Of a DNA stretch of 64,000 bases, positions 57,984 to 64,000 are shown piece after piece. How positions within the stretch are numbered: position 1 is the first letter of the stretch; each line of letters opens with the position of its first letter. The notes under the pieces were generated by a model that worked only from the letters and a program-made list of their open reading frames with translations, did no database searches and was not told the origin of the DNA. A program made the translations under genes and the position numbers. The stretch is from Tissierellales bacterium (GTDB lineage Bacteria > Bacillota > Clostridia > Tissierellales > Sedimentibacteraceae). The stretch covers positions 283,245-347,244 of the forward strand of contig JAHDQO010000013.1 in NCBI GenBank assembly GCA_018433765.1, read 5' to 3'.

Positions 57984-58038
57984 ATATAAATGTATTAGGC
58001 TTCATGACTAAGTACAAATATATATAAAGGAGGTGCAG

Positions 58039-58058
58039 CTGGTCAAATAATTGGCCAG
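58039..58058 (+). promoter_or_regulatory. Hairpin between SD and start codon of worS
   Basis: The strong SD AAAGGAGGTG (58027-58035) lies 30 nt before ATG 58066. CTGGTC (58039-58044) and GGCCAG (58053-58058) fold between them, which leaves about 10 nt of effective spacing. If the hairpin does not form, a TTG at 58051 inside it could be used instead. Confidence 0.5.
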
Positions 58059-58065
58059 AAAAATT

Positions 58066-58545
58066 ATGAGTAAAATTTTAATGATCTCACCTGAAAAATG
58101 CATTGGCTGTAGAACTTGTGAACTCATATGTTCATTTAATAAAGAACAAGAGTTCAACCCAAAAAATTCAGCTGTTTCCGTTATAATTTATGATGAAGCA
58201 GCGATATCAGTTCCTATGATGTGTATGCATTGTGAAGACCCAGCATGTATGAAAGTATGCAGCGTATCGGCAATAAGTAAAGACAAGGACGGAAATATTC
58301 TCATAGACAGAGATAAGTGCATAGGTTGTAAACTATGTGTAAGTGCATGTCCATTTGGTAACATTTCTGTACATACTGAAACAAAGAAAGTCATAAAATG
58401 TGACTTGTGCGGAGGAGAACCTAAATGTGCAGAATGGTGTCCGACTGGAGCTATCGAGTATAAAGACGGGTCTAGCATAAACCTTACTAAGAAAAAGCAA
58501 ATAGCAGAAAGATTCAAAGAAGTGTTTGGGGAGGTGCCTAAATAA
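58066..58545 (+). CDS. Four-cluster ferredoxin subunit of the aldehyde oxidoreductase (WorS/AorA-like)
   Basis: A 159-aa polyferredoxin: [39 protein letters not shown] and [18 protein letters not shown], four [4Fe-4S] sites like the DMSO reductase FeS-subunit type. It carries electrons from the tungsten subunit. It starts at ATG 58066 ([12 protein letters not shown]), the typical start of relatives. Its stop overlaps the ATG of the catalytic subunit by one base. WorS proteins of bacterial tungsten oxidoreductases have the same arrangement. Confidence 0.87.
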   Translation: MSKILMISPEKCIGCRTCELICSFNKEQEFNPKNSAVSVIIYDEAAISVPMMCMHCEDPACMKVCSVSAISKDKDGNILIDRDKCIGCKLCVSACPFGNISVHTETKKVIKCDLCGGEPKCAEWCPTGAIEYKDGSSINLTKKKQIAERFKEVFGEVPK

Positions 58546-60347
58546 TGTATGGATGGACTGGTAAAATATTAAGAGTAAATCTTACAGAAGGCACATTGAA
58601 AACAGAACCTCTTAATAAAAAAGATGCTGAGATGTATATTGGTGCAAGAGGGTTAGGAACAAAAATTTTCATGGATGAAGTAAACTCAAAAGTAGATCCT
58701 TTTAGTGGTGAAAATAAGCTTATATTTATGACAGGACCTTTAACTGGAACATTAGCTGCTTGTCCCGGAAGATACGAAGTTGTAACAAAAGCACCATTAA
58801 CAGGAACAATAGGTGCAAGCAATTCTGGAGGACATTTTGGGCCTGAATTAAAGTTTGCCGGATATGATGGAATTATTATTGAAGGCAAATCAGATAAACC
58901 TGTATATTTATTTATTGATAATGACAAATTTGAATTAAAAGATGCATCACATTTATGGGGAAAAAATGTTCATGAAACTACAGATATGTTAACAGAAGAA
59001 AACGGCGAAGAATACAAAGTATCATGTATAGGGCCAGCTGGAGAAAAACTCGTATTATTTGCTACTGTTATGAATGATAAAAACAGAGCTGCAGGAAGGT
59101 CGGGTTTAGGTGCAGTTATGGGTTCTAAGAAATTAAAAGCAGTAGTGGTTAAAGGTACAAAATCAGTCAAAGTAGCTAAACCGGAGGAATTTATAACTGC
59201 AAGCAAAGATGCACGAAAGAAGTTAAAAGATCATCCAGTTACAGGTGGAGGACTTCCTACATATGGTACTGAAGTTTTAGTTAATATTTTAAATGAATCT
59301 GGAGCTCTTCCAACTAAAAACTGGGAAGAAAGCAATTTCAAAGAAGCAGATAAGACAGGCGGAGAAGCATTAACAAACTCATATCTAATAAGAAACAAAG
59401 GATGCTTTGGATGTTCAATAGGATGCGGTAGAATAACCAAAACACCTGAAGGTATATTTGAGGGATTTGGAGAAGGCCCTGAATATGAGGCAGGCTGGTC
59501 ATATGGAGCAGACTGCGAAGTAGATAATTTAGCAGCTATTTGTAAAGCTAACTTTATATGTAACGAATTAGGATTAGATCCTATAACTATGGGTTCTACA
59601 ATAGCATGTGCTATGGAAATGTACGAAAAAGATATACTTTCAAAAGAAGAACTAGGAAGAGAACTACCATTTGGAGATGCAGAAGGTATAGTTGAATTCA
59701 CAAGACAAACAGGGTTAAGAGAAGGTTTTGGAGATGTTATGGCATTAGGTTCCTATCGAATGGCTGAAAAATATGGTCATCCTGAATTATCAATGTCTGT
59801 AAAAAAACAAGAAATGCCTGCATATGATGGAAGAGGTGCTCAAGGCATGGGACTTGAGTATGCTACATCAAACAGAGGTGGATGCCATGTAAGAGGATAC
59901 CTAACATCACCTGAAATACTCGGTATACCTGAAAAAATAGACCCATTAGTAACAGATAATAAAGCTGCATGGCTAAAAACTTTTCAAGATTTAACATCAG
60001 TTGTAGATTCAGCAGGAATCTGTCTATTTACTACATTTGCTATAGGCTTACCTGAAATTTCAGAAATGCTTAGAACTGCTATAGGTTGGGATAAAACAGA
60101 TGAAGAAACATTGCAGTTAGGCGAACGTATATGGAATTTAGAAAGAAAATTCAACATAGAAAATGGATTTAGCAAAAAAGATGATACTCTTCCTGATAGA
60201 CTTCTAAAAGAACCAGTTAAAAAAGGACCAGCAAAAGGAAAAGTTGTTGAACTTGATACAATGTTAAAAGAGTATTATAAATTAAGAGGCTGGGATGAGA
60301 ACGGAATACCAACTGAAGAAAAATTAAATGAATTAGGAATTAAGTAA
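58545..60347 (+). CDS. Tungsten-containing aldehyde:ferredoxin oxidoreductase, catalytic subunit
   Basis: A 600-aa AOR-family protein. The N-terminal domain has [16 protein letters not shown] and [26 protein letters not shown]; the pterin-binding and cluster motif is [10 protein letters not shown] (CxxCxxxC), with the fourth Cys in DSAGICLF. It binds a bis-tungstopterin and one [4Fe-4S] cluster and oxidises aldehydes to acids. The riboswitch upstream and the FeS, MoaD-like, NuoE-like and NuoF-like genes downstream indicate a multi-subunit, probably NAD-linked bifurcating enzyme (Wor type). Substrate is unknown. Confidence 0.93.
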   Translation: MYGWTGKILRVNLTEGTLKTEPLNKKDAEMYIGARGLGTKIFMDEVNSKVDPFSGENKLIFMTGPLTGTLAACPGRYEVVTKAPLTGTIGASNSGGHFGPELKFAGYDGIIIEGKSDKPVYLFIDNDKFELKDASHLWGKNVHETTDMLTEENGEEYKVSCIGPAGEKLVLFATVMNDKNRAAGRSGLGAVMGSKKLKAVVVKGTKSVKVAKPEEFITASKDARKKLKDHPVTGGGLPTYGTEVLVNILNESGALPTKNWEESNFKEADKTGGEALTNSYLIRNKGCFGCSIGCGRITKTPEGIFEGFGEGPEYEAGWSYGADCEVDNLAAICKANFICNELGLDPITMGSTIACAMEMYEKDILSKEELGRELPFGDAEGIVEFTRQTGLREGFGDVMALGSYRMAEKYGHPELSMSVKKQEMPAYDGRGAQGMGLEYATSNRGGCHVRGYLTSPEILGIPEKIDPLVTDNKAAWLKTFQDLTSVVDSAGICLFTTFAIGLPEISEMLRTAIGWDKTDEETLQLGERIWNLERKFNIENGFSKKDDTLPDRLLKEPVKKGPAKGKVVELDTMLKEYYKLRGWDENGIPTEEKLNELGIK

Positions 60348-60351
60348 CATA

Positions 60352-60680
60352 GTTAAACGAGTAACGAGGAACTAGAAACTAGTAACATGGCAGCTTTACT
60401 AACGTAAAGCAAGAATAAGATAAAAGATAACAGTGAAAAGTGTATAGTTATGGTAGTTTTACTAACGTAAAAATATTAAATGAGTAACGAGGAATTAGAA
60501 ACTAGTAACATGGAAGCTTTACTACGTAAAGCATTCGTGTATTTTGAGCGAAGTAGAGCGTAGCGAAGGATTTTGTATTAAAAGATTTATGAAGTAATGA
60601 GTAAATTAACATTGTTGCTCATTACTTATTACTCGTTACTCGTTCACTTTCAGTGTTCTTCCGTGTTCTTCAGTGGTTAA
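60352..60680 (+). repeat. Mosaic repeat block with four hairpin modules
   Basis: Includes ACGAGTAACGAGGAACTAG, hairpins 60393-60410 (GCTTTAC, TAAC, GTAAAGC) and 60516-60532 (GCTTTAC, TAC, GTAAAGC), a third imperfect one near 60457, a GAGCGAAGTAGAGCGTAGCGAAGGAT module at about 60546, the inverse arm ACTCGTTACTCGTTC, and TTCCGTGTTCTTCAGTGGTTAA directly before the MoaD-like gene. No gene is inside. Confidence 0.85.
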
Positions 60681-60716
60681 ATAATTATCGTTCTTTATTG
60701 AAAGGAATTGAAATTC

Positions 60717-60986
60717 TTGAGAGTCAAGTTTTTTGCTTATTATCGTGATATTTTCAAATGTAAAGAAATAAATATAAAGAGTTGTAAAACAATAAATGAA
60801 TTAGTAGATTATTTTTGTTATGAGTACGGACAAAAGGTTAAGAATATTTTTTACAAAAATAATAAATTTAGTGACGAAATAATAATATTGGTTAATGGAA
60901 GACATATAAACCATTTAGAAAAACTAGAAACAAAACTAAAAGAATCCGATACAGTATCACTTTTTCCAGTAGTAGCAGGAGGGTGA
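60717..60986 (+). CDS. MoaD/ThiS-family sulfur carrier protein
   Basis: An 89-aa ubiquitin-fold protein ending in the activatable VVAGG tail. RVKFFAYYRDIFK is the usual MoaD start. Such proteins donate sulfur to molybdopterin or tungstopterin; a dedicated copy is common beside tungsten AOR genes. TTG 60717 is the likely start (AAAGGAA 9 nt upstream); TTG 60708 is too close to the SD. Repeat blocks flank the gene on both sides. Confidence 0.88.
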   Translation: MRVKFFAYYRDIFKCKEINIKSCKTINELVDYFCYEYGQKVKNIFYKNNKFSDEIIILVNGRHINHLEKLETKLKESDTVSLFPVVAGG

Positions 60987-60994
60987 TAGAACAG

Positions 60995-61365
60995 TTGATA
61001 GTTGATAATTAACAATTGATAGTTAGTGGAAGTTTTACTTACGTAAAACATGTTAAAAGAGGAACGAGAAAATAGTAAATAGTAACATGGTAGCTTTACT
61101 AATGTAAAGCAATATGAATTGAGAAATGAGAATGGAGAATTAATGGAAGCTTTACTAACCGTAAAGCAGAAATAAGATAAGAGTGAAAAGTGTATAGTTT
61201 ATTAAGTAAATTTACGAATTATTATGAGTAAATTAACCATAACTATTAACTTTTATCTTTTAACTATTAACTTTTATCTTTTAACTATTAACTTTTATCT
61301 TTTAACTATTAACTTTTATCTTTTAACTATTAACTTATAGTCATTGTGTTTTTCTGTGGTTAATT
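60995..61365 (+). repeat. Mosaic repeat block with a 21-bp tandem repeat
   Basis: Holds hairpins 61032-61049 (GTTTTAC), 61093-61110 (GCTTTAC) and 61149-61167 (GCTTTAC), each with a different loop. From about 61240 to 61340 the unit TAACTATTAACTTTTATCTTT repeats four to five times with exact 21-bp period. The block ends with TTTTTCTGTGGTTAA, 25-30 bp before the nuoE-like start. No gene is inside. Confidence 0.85.
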
Positions 61366-61384
61366 CAAAAAAAAGGGGGCTGTT

Positions 61385-61852
61385 ATGAACTATGTAAATT
61401 ATGATGAAATAATAGAAAAATATCCTCGAGATGAACGGTTTATATTAGCTATGATGCAAGATATACAAAAAGAATATAAATTCATACCTAAAGAAGCACT
61501 TGAAAAAATATCTGAATATCTAGATGTTCAGATGACAAGGTTATATGGAATGGCTACATTCTATAAGGCTTTGAGTTTAAAACCGAAAGGTAAGAATATA
61601 ATTAAAGTATGTGCTGGGACGGCATGTCATGTTAGAGGATCGGCCTTAATCCTTAAAGAAATAGAAAAACAGCTTAGTATTAAGTCAGGACAAACAACAG
61701 AAGATGGTAAATTTTCTATAGAAATAGTAAACTGCTTAGGTGCATGTGCTTTAGCACCTGTTATAGTTATAAACGATAAATACTATGGCAAAGTTAAACC
61801 TGCTGATGTAAAAGAAATTATTGATTTATATAGAGGTGAAAACAATGAGTAG
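61385..61852 (+). CDS. NuoE-like [2Fe-2S] thioredoxin-fold subunit of an NADH-linked oxidoreductase
   Basis: A 155-aa protein of the 24-kDa subunit family. The cluster ligands are in [12 protein letters not shown] and [10 protein letters not shown]. It forms a unit with NuoF-like flavoproteins in bifurcating hydrogenases, formate dehydrogenases and Wor/Bfu enzymes. Strong GGGGG SD; it overlaps the nuoF-like gene by 8 bp. Since no other Nuo subunits follow, it is a soluble module and not complex I. Confidence 0.92.
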   Translation: MNYVNYDEIIEKYPRDERFILAMMQDIQKEYKFIPKEALEKISEYLDVQMTRLYGMATFYKALSLKPKGKNIIKVCAGTACHVRGSALILKEIEKQLSIKSGQTTEDGKFSIEIVNCLGACALAPVIVINDKYYGKVKPADVKEIIDLYRGENNE

Positions 61853-63635
61853 AAAAATATTAGTATGCTGCGGAACAGGATGTCTTGCTAATGGAAGCTA
61901 TGAAATATATGAAGAATTCTGCAATCAAATATCAAAGATGTCTGAAAATATAGAAGTTTCACCTCAAATAAAATCAACCGGATGCAATGGTTTATGTGAA
62001 AAAGGACCTATTGTAAAAATAATACCAGATGATATAACTTATTTTCATGTAAAAAAAGATGATGTTACTGAAATAGTTGAAAAAACAATAATAAAAGGTA
62101 GAACCGTTGAGCAGTTATTATATTATGATGAAGATAAAAAACAAAGAATTAAATCATACAAAGATACAAACTTCTATAAAAAACAAGTAAAAATAGCACT
62201 TAAAAACATTGGAGAAATAGATCCATATAACATTGATGATTACTTAGAAAAAGATGGATACGAAGCACTTAAAAAAGTTATAAAAGAAATGAACGGAGAA
62301 GAAATAATTGATGAAATTAAAAAATCAGGCCTTAGAGGGAGGGGAGGAGCAGGATTTCCCACAGGATTAAAATGGGAATCTTGTTTTAAAATAAATAACT
62401 TTCCTAAATATGTTGTATGCAACGGTGATGAGGGAGACCCGGGAGCTTTCATGGATAGAAGTATTATGGAAGGCGACCCTCACAGCATAGTTGAAGGAAT
62501 GGCAATATGTGCTTACGCATTAGGTGCTAAAGAAGGATACATATATATTCGTGATGAATATGGACTTGCACTTAAAAATATGCAGAAAGCAATAGATGAT
62601 GCAAAGAATAGAGGTTATTTAGGAAACAATGTATTAGGAAGTAATTTCACCTTTGATATTAATATAGTTAGAGGTGGAGGAGCTTTTGTATGCGGAGAAT
62701 CTACAGCACTTATGGCATCAATAGAAGGAAAAGTTGGTGAACCAAGAGCAAAATATATTCGTTCAGTAGAAAAAGGTTTGTGGGAAAAACCTACTATTCT
62801 TAATAACGTAGAAACATGGGTAAACATACCCCAAATAATATTAAAAGGAAGTAAATGGTTCAGCAGTATTGGTACAGAAAACAGCAAAGGAACAAAAGTA
62901 TTTTCACTTGTAGGAAAAGTAAAAAATACAGGATTAGTTGAAGTTCCTATGGGAATTACCTTAAGAGAATTAATATTTGAAATAGGTGGAGGAATAATTG
63001 ACGATAAAAAATTTAAAGCTGTTCAAACAGGCGGACCTTCAGGAGGATGCATCCCTGAACAATTGTTAGATTTACAAATAGATTTTGATACTTTAGCAGA
63101 AGCTGGCTCAATGATGGGGTCAGGCGGAATGATAGTAATGGATGAACAAACTTGTATGGTAGATGTAGCTAAATATTATTTGTCATTTTTATCTGAAGAA
63201 TCATGCGGCAAATGCATTCCATGTAGAGAAGGAATAAGAAGAATGCTTGAAATAGTAACAGATATTACAGAAGGGAAAGGAAAACAGCATGACATAGAAC
63301 TCTTAGAAGAAATATCAAAAACAGTATTAGAAGCATCATTATGCGGCTTAGGTAAAACAGCTCCTAATCCAGTATTAACAACATTAAAATACTTTAAAGA
63401 TGAATATTTGGAACATATTAATAATAAAAGATGTCCAGCACGTGTATGTAAAAAACTTACTACTTACTATATAGATAGAATATTATGCAAAGGATGCAGC
63501 TTATGCAGTAGAAAGTGTCCCGTAGGTGCAATAACAGGTGAAAAAAGAAAACCTTTTGTTATAGACAATGAAAAATGTATAAAATGCGGGACATGTATAG
63601 ATGTATGTAATTTCGGAGCAGTAAAACTAAAATAA
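61845..63635 (+). CDS. NuoF/HydB-like flavin subunit with extra [2Fe-2S] and 2x[4Fe-4S] domains
   Basis: A 596-aa protein. The N-terminal thioredoxin-like domain binds [2Fe-2S] ([23 protein letters not shown]). The core has the NADH/FMN motif [14 protein letters not shown], then [13 protein letters not shown], and the [11 protein letters not shown] cluster site. The tail is a 2x[4Fe-4S] ferredoxin ([23 protein letters not shown]). This domain order is that of bifurcating HydB/BfuB flavoproteins that couple NAD+ and ferredoxin. ATG 61845 lies behind GAGGTG; an earlier in-frame start would sit deep in the preceding gene. Confidence 0.93.
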   Translation: MSRKILVCCGTGCLANGSYEIYEEFCNQISKMSENIEVSPQIKSTGCNGLCEKGPIVKIIPDDITYFHVKKDDVTEIVEKTIIKGRTVEQLLYYDEDKKQRIKSYKDTNFYKKQVKIALKNIGEIDPYNIDDYLEKDGYEALKKVIKEMNGEEIIDEIKKSGLRGRGGAGFPTGLKWESCFKINNFPKYVVCNGDEGDPGAFMDRSIMEGDPHSIVEGMAICAYALGAKEGYIYIRDEYGLALKNMQKAIDDAKNRGYLGNNVLGSNFTFDINIVRGGGAFVCGESTALMASIEGKVGEPRAKYIRSVEKGLWEKPTILNNVETWVNIPQIILKGSKWFSSIGTENSKGTKVFSLVGKVKNTGLVEVPMGITLRELIFEIGGGIIDDKKFKAVQTGGPSGGCIPEQLLDLQIDFDTLAEAGSMMGSGGMIVMDEQTCMVDVAKYYLSFLSEESCGKCIPCREGIRRMLEIVTDITEGKGKQHDIELLEEISKTVLEASLCGLGKTAPNPVLTTLKYFKDEYLEHINNKRCPARVCKKLTTYYIDRILCKGCSLCSRKCPVGAITGEKRKPFVIDNEKCIKCGTCIDVCNFGAVKLK

Positions 63636-63643
63636 AAGATAAA

Positions 63644-64000
63644 AAATATAACCACGGAAGAACACGGAAGGACACGGAACTGTGCTTCGCACTCTCGTAA
63701 AAATGGTCTTTGATGCGTCATCCTGAACGAAGAGGAGCATAGTTGAAGGATCTTATATTAAGAATAAGATAAAAGTTAAAAGTGTAAAGATAAAAGTTAT
63801 GGAAGTTTTACTATCGTAAAACTAAAATAAGACTTATTAACCACGGAATAACACGGAGGAACACGGAATTGTGCTTCGCACTTCTTAAATACAGTTGATA
63901 ATTTATGATTAATTGATTTACGTAGTAAAGCTACCATGTTACTCGTTCCTAGTTTCTCATCATTCGTTTATGTTATATTTTATTAACCACGGAATAACAC
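63644..64000 (+). repeat. Mosaic repeat block, continues past window end
   Basis: Starts 9 bp after the NuoF-like stop with ACCACGGAAGAACACGGAAG, then GTGCTTCGCAC, a GTCATCCTGAACGAAGAGGAGC..GAAGGATC module, the hairpin 63805-63822 (GTTTTAC, TATC, GTAAAAC), a second CCACGGAATAACACGGAGG copy from 63841, inverse arms, and a third copy beginning at 63985. No gene is seen. Confidence 0.85.

Noticed and set aside
59231..59701. Long minus-strand frame (156 codons) inside the AOR gene
   Set aside because: It lies antisense to well conserved AOR sequence and has no SD or family similarity; long antisense frames of this kind occur at many other genes here.
61240..61345. Possible CRISPR array (regular 21-bp repeats)
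   Set aside because: Units are contiguous without spacers and belong to a mosaic repeat arm; no cas genes are in the window.

Overview
The window is an AT-rich, gene-dense stretch of an anaerobic low-GC Firmicute, most likely an amino-acid-fermenting member of Clostridia/Tissierellia. The signs are a selenoprotein betaine reductase, a tungsten-type aldehyde oxidoreductase fused to NuoE/NuoF-like subunits, SRP RNA of the large Gram-positive type, a T-box, many TTG starts with strong Shine-Dalgarno (SD) sites, and no respiratory chain genes. The species cannot be named from this sequence alone.

Layout. 1-4.6 kb: end of glycerol kinase, then a glycerol-3-phosphate oxidation set (GlpA-like, FAD/NAD oxidoreductase, DUF1667) behind an attenuator-like leader. 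4.7-9.4 kb: a sigma-54 activator, a perfect -24/-12 promoter, and its probable targets, a PatB-type C-S lyase and a DAACS symporter. 9.4-18 kb: a lipase with its own attenuator-like leader, a second DAACS symporter, a GlnK/GlnL-like two-component system and a TAXI-type TRAP transporter. 18-24.7 kb (minus strand): an RpiR-regulated operon for peptide or muropeptide salvage. 24.8-25.4 kb: a T-box unit that encodes only a 38-aa and a 10-aa peptide. 25.6-30.5 kb: TPP riboswitch, thiW, thiD, thiM, thiE, thiC. 30.7-34.8 kb: a DUF11-like protein, a selenocysteine glutaredoxin-like protein and its cysteine-less paralogue, a D-cysteine desulfhydrase-like enzyme, a CBS protein and two tiny basic proteins. 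34.8-39 kb (minus): betaine reductase grdI, grdH (with UGA-encoded Sec) and a BCCT transporter. 39.3-39.7 kb: a candidate 330-nt structured RNA on the minus strand. 39.8-46.7 kb: oxidoreductases, an OmpR-type two-component system, tRNA-Ser, SRP RNA and an Rpn-type nuclease. 46.9-56.5 kb: housekeeping genes pcrA, ligA, an OppA-like lipoprotein, a GerMN lipoprotein, rph, rdgB and a YfcE-type phosphodiesterase. 56.6-63.6 kb: a DUF362 ferredoxin, then a Moco/Wco riboswitch and a probable electron-bifurcating tungsten aldehyde oxidoreductase locus.

A family of nested-palindrome mosaic repeats fills most of the long intergenic gaps. Its core is a 7-bp hairpin of the form G-Y-TTTA-Y / R-TAAA-R-C whose stem shows compensatory changes while its loop varies. 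The repeats often end just upstream of a start codon or begin just after a stop, and they have run into both ends of ligA.

Strongest leads for follow-up: (1) the minus-strand 330-nt RNA, where wobble pairs in four helices fix the strand; (2) the isoleucine-type T-box that controls only micro-ORFs, one of them 4/10 isoleucine; (3) the hairpin-covarying mosaic repeats; (4) the ON-type Moco/Wco riboswitch ahead of the aldehyde oxidoreductase locus; (5) two neighbouring genes that seem to start at ATA.
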